Source: Mycobacterium sp. 236(2023) (lineage in GTDB: Bacteria > Actinomycetota > Actinomycetes > Mycobacteriales > Mycobacteriaceae). Taken from it: a stretch of 64,000 bases of DNA. Of the stretch, positions 17,573 through 25,734 are shown piece after piece. The stretch lies in assembly GCF_029623955.1 (NCBI RefSeq), contig NZ_JARSBP010000003.1, positions 868,001 through 932,000 of the forward strand. Reading direction: 5' to 3'. Each line of letters begins with the position of its first letter. The stretch's first letter is position 1. The translations under genes were made by a program, and so were the position numbers. The notes below the pieces were generated by a model, which ran no database searches, had not been told where the DNA came from, and saw only the letters and a program-made list of their open reading frames with translations.

Positions 17573-17611
17573 CTGGCAGTAACTGGCAGTGTCCGGTGTG
17601 GATCTGGCAGT
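17573..17611. promoter_or_regulatory. Three phased CTGGCAGT direct repeats
   Basis: CTGGCAGT occurs at 17573-17580, 17583-17590 and 17604-17611, with offsets of 10 and 21 bp (about one and two helical turns). The array sits 24 bp upstream of ATG 17635 and looks like a cooperative activator or repressor site. Confidence 0.5.
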
Positions 17612-17634
17612 GCCCGCTGCGGACCGTAGGTGAC

Positions 17635-18051
17635 ATGACCGCCATCACCACCCGGCACCGACCGGCAACACACAGCGACACGCAGCTGCTGCGCTTCGCG
17701 ATGCGCGCCGACGCCACGCTGTGCGCAGGTCTCGGGTTGTTCGTCGCAATGGCTGCCGACCCTCTGGCACGGTTGTCCGGCCTGACCGCGACGGCCGAGT
17801 GGATCGCCGGTGCCGCGCTCGTCGCCTACGGTGCGCTGCTCTACTGCGCCGCCCGGCTTCGTGACATCCGTCGCGTCGGGTTGGCCGTGCTCGCCGGGAA
17901 TGTGGCCTTCACCGCGGCCGTCGCTGGTGTCCTCGCGGCAGGTTGGCTTCCTCTGACCCCCTTCGGTGTCGCGGCGACCGTCGCGTTCACCGCCGTCACG
18001 GTGGGCTTCGCCTACCTGCAGTACCTCGGGGTGCGCCGCACCCCCGCATGA
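17635..18051 (+). CDS. Small four-helix membrane protein, tandem copy 1
   Basis: 138 residues from ATG 17635 with four hydrophobic helices ([69 protein letters not shown]). It is a diverged paralogue of the protein at 18136-18537: both open with MTAIT, share LLR(F/Y)AMR, and end in (Y)LQY(L/I)G-LRR-like residues. No known domain was recognised. The phased CTGGCAGT array lies just upstream. Confidence 0.75.
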   Translation: MTAITTRHRPATHSDTQLLRFAMRADATLCAGLGLFVAMAADPLARLSGLTATAEWIAGAALVAYGALLYCAARLRDIRRVGLAVLAGNVAFTAAVAGVLAAGWLPLTPFGVAATVAFTAVTVGFAYLQYLGVRRTPA

Positions 18052-18056
18052 CTGGT

Positions 18057-18096
18057 CCGGAGTCGTCGTCCTGAGAGGCCGGGGCGCCGACTCCGG
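18057..18096. terminator. Hairpin between the tandem membrane genes
   Basis: CCGGAGTCG (18057-18065) pairs perfectly with CGACTCCGG (18088-18096) just after the first gene's stop. It could be a terminator or an attenuator for the second copy, which has its own GAAAGGA ribosome-binding site. Confidence 0.5.
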
Positions 18097-18135
18097 CACC
18101 GGTCGAAACCCATCACCCCCCGAAAGGAACGCACG

Positions 18136-18537
18136 ATGACCGCAATTACCGCACCCGCCACCGATGCCAGGAGTGGATTGCTTCGTTACGCGATGCGCCT
18201 CGACGCCGTGCTCGTCGGCATCACCGGCATCCCGTTCGTCGCCGCCGCCGACTGGCTGTCGTCGGTGACCGGTGCTCCGGTGGCTGTCGAATACGGGCTC
18301 GGCGTGTTCTTCCTCGTCTACGGCGTCGTCGTCTACTGGCTCGCCGGCCGCGACCACGTCAAGCCCGGCGGTATCGCCACCATTGCCATGAACGCGCTGT
18401 TCACCGTCGGCTTCGTGGCTGCCGAAGCGTCGGGCATCTGGCCGCTGACGACGTGGGGCATCGCCCTGTTCCTCGGAGGGGCGCTCTACACCGCGGTGAT
18501 CGGCACCGTGCAGTACATCGGGCTGCGCCGCATCTAG
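18136..18537 (+). CDS. Small four-helix membrane protein, tandem copy 2
   Basis: 133 residues from ATG 18136, preceded by GAAAGGA. Four hydrophobic helices, with YGLGVFFLVYGVVVYWLAG and GIALFLGGALYTAVIGTVQY clearest. It is the tandem paralogue of the preceding gene. Function unknown; the duplication and shared regulatory stretch suggest the two act together or are alternately expressed. Confidence 0.75.
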   Translation: MTAITAPATDARSGLLRYAMRLDAVLVGITGIPFVAAADWLSSVTGAPVAVEYGLGVFFLVYGVVVYWLAGRDHVKPGGIATIAMNALFTVGFVAAEASGIWPLTTWGIALFLGGALYTAVIGTVQYIGLRRI

Positions 18538-18546
18538 CGCCCGACA

Positions 18547-18597
18547 CCGTCGACTTGTTGTCGCGATTTCACCGAAATCCGCGCAACAAGTCGACGG
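18547..18597. terminator. Long bidirectional terminator hairpin
   Basis: CCGTCGACTTGTTG (18547-18560) pairs with CAACAAGTCGACGG (18584-18597); inside, GATTTC pairs with GAAATC around an ACC loop. It fills the gap between two convergent genes and is 14 bp perfect in its outer stem. Confidence 0.7.
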
Positions 18598-18603
18598 TCG
18601 TCG

Positions 18604-19554
18604 TCAGAGCTTGCGCAGGCGCAGCCGGTTGATGGAGTGGTCGGAGTCCTTGCGCAGCACCAGCGTTGCGCGCGGCCGGGTCGGCAGGATGTTGTCGATC
18701 AGGTTGGGCCGGTTGATCGAATGCCAGATGTCGCGTGCGGCGAAGACCGCCTGCTCGTCGGTCAGCGTCGAGTAGTGGTGGAAGTGCGACGCCGGATCGG
18801 CGAACGCGCCCGCGCGCATCGACAGGAAGCGGGAGATGTACCAGTTCTCGATGTCCTCGATGCGCGCGTCGACGTAGACGGAGAAGTCGAACAGGTCCGA
18901 CACCATCAGCGCCGGACCCGTCTGCAGCACGTTGAGGCCTTCGAGGATCAGGATGTCGGGGTGCTCGATGATCTGCTTCTCGCCCGGAACGATGTCGTAG
19001 AGCAGATGTGAGTACACCGGCGCGCACGCCACGTCGGCACCCGACTTCACCGCCGTGACGAACCGCATCAACCCCCTGCGGTCATAACTCTCGGGAAAAC
19101 CCTTGCGGTGCATCAAGTTCCGACGGCTCAGCTCCGAGTTCGAATACAGGAAGCCGTCGGTGGTGACGAGGTCGACGCGCGGGTGGTGTTCCCAGCGGGC
19201 CAGCAGCGCCTGCAGCACGCGGGCCGTCGTCGACTTGCCCACGGCCACGCTGCCCGCCACGCCGATGACGAACGGCACAGGGCGATCAGGGTTCTGGCTC
19301 GGTTCGCCGCTGGAGTCGCCCAGGAAGTGCGCGGTCGTCGCGAACAGCGCCTGACGCGCCGCCACCTGGAGGTGGATCAGCCGCGCCAGCGGCAGGTAGA
19401 CCTCTTCGACCTCGAGAAGATCGATCTTCTCGCCGAGGCCCCGCAGCCGGACGAGCTCGTCCTCGGTGAGTTTCAGCGGCGTCGACATCCGCAGAGCCCG
19501 CCACTGAGCCCGGTCGAACTCCACGTAGGGGCTGGGTTCGCTCAGCCGCGCCAT
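18604..19554 (-). CDS. coaA: Pantothenate kinase, type I
   Basis: First enzyme of coenzyme A synthesis, phosphorylating pantothenate. 316 residues from ATG 19554 ([14 protein letters not shown], as in Rv1092c); a GTG two codons upstream is possible. The P-loop [12 protein letters not shown] has Lys107; [13 protein letters not shown] and YDIVPGE blocks follow, and the end [11 protein letters not shown] matches the family. Divergent from the DUF885 gene with a 30-bp spacer. Confidence 0.96.
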   Translation of the reverse strand: MARLSEPSPYVEFDRAQWRALRMSTPLKLTEDELVRLRGLGEKIDLLEVEEVYLPLARLIHLQVAARQALFATTAHFLGDSSGEPSQNPDRPVPFVIGVAGSVAVGKSTTARVLQALLARWEHHPRVDLVTTDGFLYSNSELSRRNLMHRKGFPESYDRRGLMRFVTAVKSGADVACAPVYSHLLYDIVPGEKQIIEHPDILILEGLNVLQTGPALMVSDLFDFSVYVDARIEDIENWYISRFLSMRAGAFADPASHFHHYSTLTDEQAVFAARDIWHSINRPNLIDNILPTRPRATLVLRKDSDHSINRLRLRKL

Positions 19555-19571
19555 GGGCACAGTCTTGCAGT

Positions 19572-19577
19572 TAGCTT
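19572..19577 (+). promoter_or_regulatory. -10 hexamer of the DUF885 gene
   Basis: TAGCTT ends 7 nt before ATG 19585, a leaderless layout inside the 30-bp divergent spacer. Confidence 0.4.
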
Positions 19578-19584
19578 GTTACAT

Positions 19585-20781
19585 ATGGAGCCCGGCACCC
19601 TGATCCGTGAATACCTGTTGCTCGGCTTGCGCTTCGACAGGGTCGAGGAAGGCTACGTCGATTCGTTCACCGGTGACCCTGCACTCAAGCGCGAGGTGGC
19701 CGCCGAACCTCAGCCCGACCCCGCCGATCTGGTGCGTCAGGCCGAGCGTCTGCTCTCCGAGCTGCCCGCCGGGCTGGAGGAGCCGCGCGCGGCGTTCGTC
19801 GGCTCCCACCTGCGCGCGCTCGCCTGCGCGGGCCGCAAGTTCGCCGGCGAGGAGGTGGGTTTCGTCGACGAGGTCGAGGCCTACTTCGACGTCCGGATCA
19901 GCAAGGGCGACCCGGAGCGTTACCGGGAGGCGCACGCCAAGCTCGACGCTGCGCTCGGCGGGACGGGTCCGCTGGCCGAGCGGATCCAAGCCCACCGCAC
20001 CGCCGAGGAAATCCCGCCCGCCCGGCTGGAAGAGGCCATCCACGCGTTCTCCAGCGCGCTGCGCGACAAGGTACGTGCCACGTTTCCGCTGCCCGAGCGC
20101 GAGACCATCACCTACGAGGTCGTCACCGACAAGCCGTGGTCGGGCTTCAACTACTACAAGGGCGACTACCAGTCGACGGTCGCCGTCAACGCCGATCTCA
20201 AGCAGCAGATGTCGAACCTGCCCCGGCTGGTCGCCCACGAGTCCTATCCCGGCCACCACACCGAGCACTGCCGGAAAGAGGCCGGTCTCGTCGAGGGCAA
20301 GGGCCACGGCGAGCAGACGATCTTCCTCGTCAACACCCCGCAGTGCCTGATGGCCGAGGGGCTGGCCGATCTGGCGCTGTATGCGGCGGTGGGTCCGGGG
20401 TGGGGGAGTTGGGCCTCCGACATCTACGCCGACCTCGGGCTGCGCTTCGACGGCGAACGCGCCGAGGCGATCTCGGAGGCGACGGCAGCGTTGGCCGACG
20501 TCCGCCAGGATGCGGCGCTGATGCTGCACGATGAGCACCGCAGCGCCGACGACGTCGCCGACTTCCTGAAGACGTGGCTGCTCACCAGCGACGAGCGGGC
20601 GCGCCAATCGCTGCGGTTCTTGTCGTCGCCGTTGTGGCGGGCCTACACGAGCACCTATGTGGAGGGGTACCGCCTGCTGCGCGGCTGGCTGGACGCCCGG
20701 CCCGACGGTGTGACATTGACGCAACGGTTCGGGACGCTCCTCGACGAGCCGCTGATCCCGTCGTCACTGCGTGCCGCCTGA
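19585..20781 (+). CDS. DUF885-type putative zinc peptidase
   Basis: 398 residues from ATG 19585; the long upstream open frame is antisense to coaA. The motif HESYPGHHTEHCRKEAG (His218, Glu219, His224, His225) is the metal-site signature of DUF885 proteins, which share the gluzincin arrangement. No signal peptide, so probably cytoplasmic. DUF885 members elsewhere can be secreted peptidases; the substrate here is unknown. It lies between coaA and glyA. Confidence 0.82.
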   Translation: MEPGTLIREYLLLGLRFDRVEEGYVDSFTGDPALKREVAAEPQPDPADLVRQAERLLSELPAGLEEPRAAFVGSHLRALACAGRKFAGEEVGFVDEVEAYFDVRISKGDPERYREAHAKLDAALGGTGPLAERIQAHRTAEEIPPARLEEAIHAFSSALRDKVRATFPLPERETITYEVVTDKPWSGFNYYKGDYQSTVAVNADLKQQMSNLPRLVAHESYPGHHTEHCRKEAGLVEGKGHGEQTIFLVNTPQCLMAEGLADLALYAAVGPGWGSWASDIYADLGLRFDGERAEAISEATAALADVRQDAALMLHDEHRSADDVADFLKTWLLTSDERARQSLRFLSSPLWRAYTSTYVEGYRLLRGWLDARPDGVTLTQRFGTLLDEPLIPSSLRAA

Positions 20782-20786
20782 ACGTT

Positions 20787-20792
20787 TAGGCT
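20787..20792 (+). promoter_or_regulatory. -10 hexamer of glyA
   Basis: TAGGCT ends 7 nt before ATG 20800, 5 bp after the previous stop codon. Leaderless layout. Confidence 0.4.
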
Positions 20793-20799
20793 CGCAGGC

Positions 20800-22263
20800 A
20801 TGACTGCAACGTCTGCCTCCGGCCACGGTGCCGAGTACGCCGCCACCGCGAGCGAGGCCTACCAGGCCGCGCTGCGGGTGATCGAGTCCGTCGAGCCACG
20901 CATCGCCGACGCCACGCGCAAAGAGCTTGCCGATCAACGGGATTCGCTGAAGCTGATCGCCAGCGAGAATTACGCGTCACCTGCCGTCCTGCTGACGATG
21001 GGCACCTGGTTCTCCGACAAGTACGCCGAAGGCACCGTCGGGCACCGGTTCTACGCGGCCTGCCAGAACGTCGACACCGTCGAAGCGCTCGCCGCCGAGC
21101 ATGCCCGGGAACTGTTCGGGGCGCCCTACGCCTACGCACAGCCGCACTCGGGAATCGACGCGAACCTGGTCGCGTACTGGGCGATCCTGGCCACCAAGGT
21201 GGAGGCTCCGGGCCTGGCCGAACTGGGCGCTAAGCACGTCAACGACCTCTCCGAAGCCGACTGGGAGAGCCTGCGCGCCAAGCTCGGCAACCAGCGCCTG
21301 CTGGGCATGTCGCTGGACACCGGCGGGCACCTGACGCACGGCTTCCGGCCCAACATCTCGGGCAAGATGTTCCACCAGCGCCAGTACGGAACGGACCCGA
21401 CCACGGGCTTCATCGACTACGACGCCGTCGCCGCCGCGGCGCGCGAGTTCAAGCCGCTGGTGCTCGTCGCGGGCTACTCGGCGTATCCGCGGCGGGTGAA
21501 CTTCGCGAAGATGCGCGAGATCGCCGATGAGGTCGGCGCGACGCTGATGGTCGACATGGCGCACTTCGCCGGTCTGGTGGCCGGCAAGGTGTTCACCGGC
21601 GACGAGGATCCGGTGCCGCACGCGCACGTCACGACGACGACGACCCACAAGTCGCTGCGAGGCCCGCGCGGTGGCCTGATCCTGGCCACCGAGGAGTACG
21701 CACCCGCGGTCGACAAGGGGTGCCCGATGGTGCTCGGCGGTCCGCTGTCGCACGTGATGGCCGCCAAGGCCGTCGCGCTGGCCGAGGCCCGCCAGCCCGC
21801 GTTCCAGCAGTACGCCCAGGCGGTCGCCGACAATGCGCAATCGTTGGCGGACGGCTTCGTCAAGCGTGATGCCGGGCTGGTCACCGGTGGCACCGACAAC
21901 CATCTCGTGCTTCTGGATGTGACGTCGTTCGGGCTGACCGGCCGTCAGGCCGAATCGGCGCTGCTGGACGCCGGCATCGTCACCAACCGCAACGCGATCC
22001 CCGCCGACCCCAACGGCGCCTGGTACACCAGCGGCATCCGTTTCGGCTCGCCCGCGCTGACCACCCGCGGCTTCGGCGCCGACGATTTCGACCGCGTCGC
22101 CGAGCTGGTCGTCGAGGTGCTGTCGAACACGCAGCCGACGGCGGGGCCGAACGGGCCGTCGAAGGCCAAGTACGCGATCGCCGACGGGGTGGCTGCTCGG
22201 GTGCATGCGGCGGCTTCGGAGTTGCTCGACGCGAACCCGCTGTATCCAGGGCTGACGCTCTAG
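20800..22263 (+). CDS. glyA: Serine hydroxymethyltransferase, long variant
   Basis: PLP enzyme interconverting serine and glycine with tetrahydrofolate. 487 residues from ATG 20800, longer than the usual 425 or so of bacterial GlyA. An extra stretch of about 35 residues (near 130-165, [16 protein letters not shown] onward) lies between the PHSG motif and [15 protein letters not shown]. The PLP lysine is Lys284 in [15 protein letters not shown]. Position equals glyA1 (Rv1093), but the sequence is of a different, divergent SHMT clade. A palindrome follows the stop. Confidence 0.92.
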   Translation: MTATSASGHGAEYAATASEAYQAALRVIESVEPRIADATRKELADQRDSLKLIASENYASPAVLLTMGTWFSDKYAEGTVGHRFYAACQNVDTVEALAAEHARELFGAPYAYAQPHSGIDANLVAYWAILATKVEAPGLAELGAKHVNDLSEADWESLRAKLGNQRLLGMSLDTGGHLTHGFRPNISGKMFHQRQYGTDPTTGFIDYDAVAAAAREFKPLVLVAGYSAYPRRVNFAKMREIADEVGATLMVDMAHFAGLVAGKVFTGDEDPVPHAHVTTTTTHKSLRGPRGGLILATEEYAPAVDKGCPMVLGGPLSHVMAAKAVALAEARQPAFQQYAQAVADNAQSLADGFVKRDAGLVTGGTDNHLVLLDVTSFGLTGRQAESALLDAGIVTNRNAIPADPNGAWYTSGIRFGSPALTTRGFGADDFDRVAELVVEVLSNTQPTAGPNGPSKAKYAIADGVAARVHAAASELLDANPLYPGLTL

Positions 22264-22281
22264 CCGAGGCCGCGGCGTGTC

Positions 22282-22303
22282 GGAATCGGAATTTTACGAT
22301 TCC
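22282..22303. promoter_or_regulatory. Inverted repeat between glyA and desA2
   Basis: GGAATCG (22282-22288) and CGATTCC (22297-22303) are perfect inverted repeats with an 8-nt AT-rich centre. It could terminate glyA or bind a regulator of desA2. Confidence 0.4.
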
Positions 22304-22313
22304 CACAGAATTG

Positions 22314-22326
22314 GGTTACTGTAACC
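22314..22326. promoter_or_regulatory. GGTTACTGTAACC palindrome on the desA2 promoter
   Basis: A perfect palindrome around a central T. It contains the -10 hexamer TACTGT (22317-22322), which ends 6 nt before ATG 22329, so a bound protein would block initiation. desA genes are controlled by MadR in mycobacteria; whether this is its site is inference. Confidence 0.5.
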
Positions 22327-22328
22327 GC

Positions 22329-23156
22329 ATGGCACAGAAACCTGTCGCTAATGCGTTGACCCTCGAACTCGAGCCCGTCGTGCAGGAGGAACTCCGGCGC
22401 CACCTCGACACCGAGGAGATCTGGTTCGCCCACGACTACGTGCCGTTCGACCAGGGTGAGAACTTCGCGTTCCTCGGGGGCCGCGACTGGGACGCATCGC
22501 AGGTGACCCTGCCCAGGCACGTCACCGACGCGCTCGAGATCTTGCTGATCACGAAGGACAACCTCGCCGGATTCCACCGCGAGTTCGTCGAGCACTTCCT
22601 CCTCGAAGCCAAGTGGGGCCGTTGGATGGGACGCTGGACCGCCGAAGAGCATCTGCACGCGGTCGCGTTGCGCAACTACCTCGTGGTCACTCGTGAGGTC
22701 GACCCGTCCGCGAACGAGGACGTCCGCGTCGAACACGTGATGAAGGGCTACCGCGCCGACAGTTACAGCCAGATCGAGACGCTGGCCTTCATGGCGATGT
22801 GGGAGCGGGCGCACGCGGTCTTCTGCCGCAACCTCGAAGCGCAGATCTCCGAGCCGGTGCTCAAGGGCCTGATCGGACGGATCGCCAACGACGAGGAGCG
22901 TCACGAGGAGTTCTTCGCCAACCTCGTCGGCCACTGCCTGACCTATGCGCGCGACGAGACCATCGACGCCATCGCGAGCCGTGCCGCCGGTCTCGACGTC
23001 GTCGGCGGGGACATCGACGCCTACCAGGACAGGGTGGCCAACGTCGCCGCCGCGGGCATCTTCGACCGCGATCAGCTGAGCAAAGTCATCGCCGACCGGA
23101 TCGCCGCGTGGGGTCTCGCGGACGAGCCCCGTCTGGCACAGTTCACCGGCTCGTAA
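22329..23156 (+). CDS. desA2: Acyl-ACP desaturase DesA2
   Basis: Ferritin-like di-iron desaturase involved in mycolic acid unsaturation. 275 residues from ATG 22329, the same length I recall for Rv1094. Di-iron ligand motifs are EEHLHAVAL (about 102) and NDEERHEEFF (about 188). M. tuberculosis DesA2 binds a single metal and its activity has been debated, so catalysis here is assumed from the family. A palindrome overlaps the promoter. Confidence 0.93.
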   Translation: MAQKPVANALTLELEPVVQEELRRHLDTEEIWFAHDYVPFDQGENFAFLGGRDWDASQVTLPRHVTDALEILLITKDNLAGFHREFVEHFLLEAKWGRWMGRWTAEEHLHAVALRNYLVVTREVDPSANEDVRVEHVMKGYRADSYSQIETLAFMAMWERAHAVFCRNLEAQISEPVLKGLIGRIANDEERHEEFFANLVGHCLTYARDETIDAIASRAAGLDVVGGDIDAYQDRVANVAAAGIFDRDQLSKVIADRIAAWGLADEPRLAQFTGS

Positions 23157-23225
23157 CGCACGCGTCTTTCGGACACGGCGCGCCGAGAAGGCGCGATTGC
23201 TGCACCGGGAGTAGCGTCATTCCCG

Positions 23226-23363
23226 ATGGCTAGCGACATGCTCTGCTGTCCGGGCGGTCCAGTTTCGAAAGGACCGGCCCCGGTCCTGAGACCGCTTGTG
23301 TGTCCACCGAGTAGCTCGTGTGGGGCCGCACGAACACGCGCAGCCTCAAGGAGCGCTACGTGA
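23226..23363 (+). CDS. Small ORF overlapping phoH2 (PhoAT-like candidate)
   Basis: 45-codon ORF from ATG 23226 to TGA 23363. Its stop overlaps the phoH2 GTG start as GTGA, the signature of translational coupling. The product is rich in Cys, Pro, Ser and Arg (four Cys, basic C-terminus) and matches no domain I know. Mycobacterial phoH2 is reported to be coupled with an upstream overlapping small gene, phoAT, acting as its antitoxin. Homology was not checked; the longer frame up to the desA2 stop has no better start codon. Confidence 0.5.
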   Translation: MASDMLCCPGGPVSKGPAPVLRPLVCPPSSSCGAARTRAASRSAT

Positions 23364-24670
23364 CTGATTCGCTTCGGACCTACGTGCTCGATACCTCCGT
23401 GTTGTTGTCCGATCCCTGGGCGATCACGCGGTTCGCCGAACACGAAGTCGTGGTTCCACTGGTGGTCATCAGCGAACTGGAGGCTAAACGCCACCACCAT
23501 GAGTTGGGTTGGTTCGCCCGCCAGTCTCTGCGGATGTTCGATGATCTACGCCTGGAACACGGACGACTGGATCAGCCGATTCCTGTTGGGACACAAGGCG
23601 GCACGCTTACCGTCGAGCTCAACCACAGCGACCCCACGGTGCTGCCCGCCGGGTTCCGCAACGACAGCAACGACGCCCGCATCCTCACCGTCGCTGCCAA
23701 CCTCGCCGCAGAGGGCAAACACGTCACGCTGGTTTCCAAGGACATCCCGCTGCGCGTCAAGGCCGGTGCCGTCGGCTTGCATGCCGACGAGTACCACGCC
23801 CAGGATGTCGTGACGTCCGGCTGGACCGGCATGGCCGAGGTCGAGGTGCCCAGCGAGGACATCGACACGCTGTTCGCCGAAGGCGAGATCGACCTCGAGT
23901 CCGCCCGCGATCTCCCGTGCCACACCGGAGTTCGCTTGCTGGGCAGCAACTCTCACGCTCTGGGCCGCGTCAACCCCGACAAGAAGGTGCAGCTGGTCCG
24001 CGGTGACCGCGAAGTGTTCGGCCTCCGGGGAAGGTCAGCCGAACAACGCGTCGCCCTCGATCTGCTGCTCGACGAATCGGTCGGCATCGTGTCGCTCGGC
24101 GGCAAGGCGGGCACCGGCAAATCGGCGCTCGCCCTGTGCGCCGGTCTGGAAGCCGTTCTGGAGCGTCGCACGCAGCGCAAGGTCGTCGTCTTCCGTCCGC
24201 TCTACGCCGTCGGCGGCCAGGATCTCGGCTACCTGCCCGGCAGCGAGAGCGAGAAGATGGGCCCGTGGGCTCAGGCCGTGTTCGACACCCTGGAAGGTCT
24301 GGCCAGCCCGGCCGTCCTGGAAGAGGTGCTCTCGCGCGGCATGCTCGAAGTGCTGCCGCTGACCCACATCCGCGGCCGGTCCCTGCACGACTCGTTCGTG
24401 ATCGTCGACGAGGCCCAGTCGCTGGAGCGCAACGTGCTGCTGACGGTGTTGTCGCGGCTCGGCGCCGGCTCGCGTGTCGTGCTGACCCACGATGTGGCGC
24501 AACGGGACAACCTCCGTGTCGGTCGCCATGACGGTGTTGCCGCGGTGATCGAGAAGCTGAAGGGCCATCCGCTGTTCGCGCACATCACGCTGCTGCGCAG
24601 TGAGCGGTCGCCGATCGCGGCTCTGGTCACCGAGATGCTCGAGGAGATCAGCCCGAACGCCCTGCCATGA
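23360..24670 (+). CDS. phoH2: PhoH2, PIN-domain RNase fused to PhoH helicase
   Basis: Two-domain protein of 436 residues. The N-terminal PIN domain ([13 protein letters not shown], Asp11) is a metal-dependent RNase; the C-terminal PhoH ATPase has Walker [12 protein letters not shown] (Lys254) and Walker [11 protein letters not shown]. PhoH2 proteins unwind and cleave RNA and are treated as toxin modules in mycobacteria. GTG 23360 has AAGGAG 6 nt upstream. The start overlaps a small ORF and the stop overlaps the deacetylase start (ATGA). Position equals Rv1095. Confidence 0.94.
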   Translation: MTDSLRTYVLDTSVLLSDPWAITRFAEHEVVVPLVVISELEAKRHHHELGWFARQSLRMFDDLRLEHGRLDQPIPVGTQGGTLTVELNHSDPTVLPAGFRNDSNDARILTVAANLAAEGKHVTLVSKDIPLRVKAGAVGLHADEYHAQDVVTSGWTGMAEVEVPSEDIDTLFAEGEIDLESARDLPCHTGVRLLGSNSHALGRVNPDKKVQLVRGDREVFGLRGRSAEQRVALDLLLDESVGIVSLGGKAGTGKSALALCAGLEAVLERRTQRKVVVFRPLYAVGGQDLGYLPGSESEKMGPWAQAVFDTLEGLASPAVLEEVLSRGMLEVLPLTHIRGRSLHDSFVIVDEAQSLERNVLLTVLSRLGAGSRVVLTHDVAQRDNLRVGRHDGVAAVIEKLKGHPLFAHITLLRSERSPIAALVTEMLEEISPNALP

Positions 24671-25401
24671 CGAAGCGATTTCGGCGTGCTCGGTCGCGGT
24701 CAGCGCGACTGCGCACGCCGAAATCGCTCGTGGTCCTTGCGTTGGTGTTGGGTGTGCCGGTGCCGGTTGCCGGCGCTGACCTCGTCGACTGCTCGCGGGT
24801 CAAGTGCGTGGCGTTGACGTTCGACGACGGGCCCGCACCCGACACCGACCGGCTGCTGCAGATACTGCAGGCCAACGGCGCAGCCGCCACGTTCTTCCTG
24901 CGCGGCGACAAGGTGGCGGCCGATCCGGCGGCCGCGCGGCGGATTGCCCAGGCGGGCATGGAGATCGGCAACCACACGTGGTCGCACCCCGACCTGACGA
25001 CGCTGCCTCCGTCCGAGGTCGCGACGCAATGGAGTCGGGCGACCGACGCGATCCAGGCGGCGACGGGTCGGCGGCCGACGCTGATGCGTGCCCCGTTCGG
25101 GGCGATCGACGACGCGATCCTGGCCGAGGCCGACCGACAGGGTCTCGCGGGGATCAGTTGGGACATCAACCCGTTCGACTACCGGAACGAGACGAACACC
25201 GCCGCCACCCGGGACGCCCTGATGACGCAGATCCGGCCGCACACCGTGGTGCTGCTGCACGACATCTTCGCGTCGACCGTCGACCTGATGAGCCGCGTCG
25301 TCCCCGAACTCGAGGCGGACGGCTACCACCTGGTGACCGTCTCGCAACTCCTCGGCCCGCGCGCTCCCGGCAGCCTCTACGGCAGCCGCGAACGGGCGTG
25401 A
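24667..25401 (+). CDS. Exported polysaccharide deacetylase (NodB/CE4)
   Basis: 244 residues from ATG 24667, overlapping the phoH2 stop by 4 nt. A basic n-region and hydrophobic core (about 21-37) form a signal peptide. CE4 motifs are [10 protein letters not shown] (Asp53/Asp54), HTWSHPDL (His103, His107), MRAPFG and LLHDI. The Rv1096 family deacetylates peptidoglycan sugars. Unusually, a perfect 15-bp inverted repeat of a terminator-like repeat family lies within the first 20 codons and encodes the Arg-rich n-region. Confidence 0.9.
   Translation: MTKRFRRARSRSARLRTPKSLVVLALVLGVPVPVAGADLVDCSRVKCVALTFDDGPAPDTDRLLQILQANGAAATFFLRGDKVAADPAAARRIAQAGMEIGNHTWSHPDLTTLPPSEVATQWSRATDAIQAATGRRPTLMRAPFGAIDDAILAEADRQGLAGISWDINPFDYRNETNTAATRDALMTQIRPHTVVLLHDIFASTVDLMSRVVPELEADGYHLVTVSQLLGPRAPGSLYGSRERA
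24675..24727. repeat. Terminator-like hairpin repeat (copy 2) inside a start region
   Basis: GCGATTTCGGCGTGC (24675-24689) pairs perfectly with GCACGCCGAAATCGC (24713-24727). The loop contains a second stem, GTCGCG with CGCGAC. The stem core and the loop piece TCAGCGCGAC match the hairpin at 14572-14616. It starts 8 nt inside the deacetylase CDS. Confidence 0.65.
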
Positions 25402-25405
25402 CGGG

Positions 25406-25618
25406 CTAGTGGCGGCGGCAGCCCTCGACGAAGAACCACCCCGCGGCCGCCGCGCCCGAAGCCGCGAGCACCCGGTCGGCGCCCCAGCCATGTCTCGCTT
25501 TCGAAAGGTCCACCAAGGACGCCAGTCCCAGCATGACAAAACCGGTTTTCAGGGCCGGCGCACTGGTGGCTGTCGTGACGAGGGCAGCAGCCGACGAAGG
25601 CTCAAGGGTAGCGGTCAC
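25406..25618 (-). CDS. Small membrane protein, 70 aa
   Basis: GTG 25618 has AGGAG 5 nt upstream. The 70 residues contain two weakly hydrophobic stretches (PALKTGFVMLGLASLVDL and LAASGAAAAGWFFVEG) and a short basic end. No family recognised; it occupies the Rv1097c slot between the deacetylase and fumarase. Convergent with the deacetylase gene, 4 bp between stops. Confidence 0.65.
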   Translation of the reverse strand: MTATLEPSSAAALVTTATSAPALKTGFVMLGLASLVDLSKARHGWGADRVLAASGAAAAGWFFVEGCRRH

Positions 25619-25734
25619 CGCAACTCCTGTTTTTGTACCTGAGAATTAGAAGGTTGCCCTAATCTTCTGCCTGTCTTGACGATTCGTCAGGCGATTGGCA
25701 GATCTCCCGATACGAAATCGGACTCAGTGCGCGG

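Noticed and set aside
16123..18357. Very long minus-strand open frame (744 codons) opposite three plus-strand genes
   Set aside because: High-GC codon bias creates long antisense frames; the translation is Arg/Gly/His/Asp-rich without domain pattern, and the plus-strand genes are clear.
25640..25665. TTAG...CTAA motif upstream of the 25406-25618 gene, resembling an IdeR iron box
   Set aside because: Only the outer 4-bp arms match; the inner GG/CC positions of the IdeR consensus do not fit on either strand.
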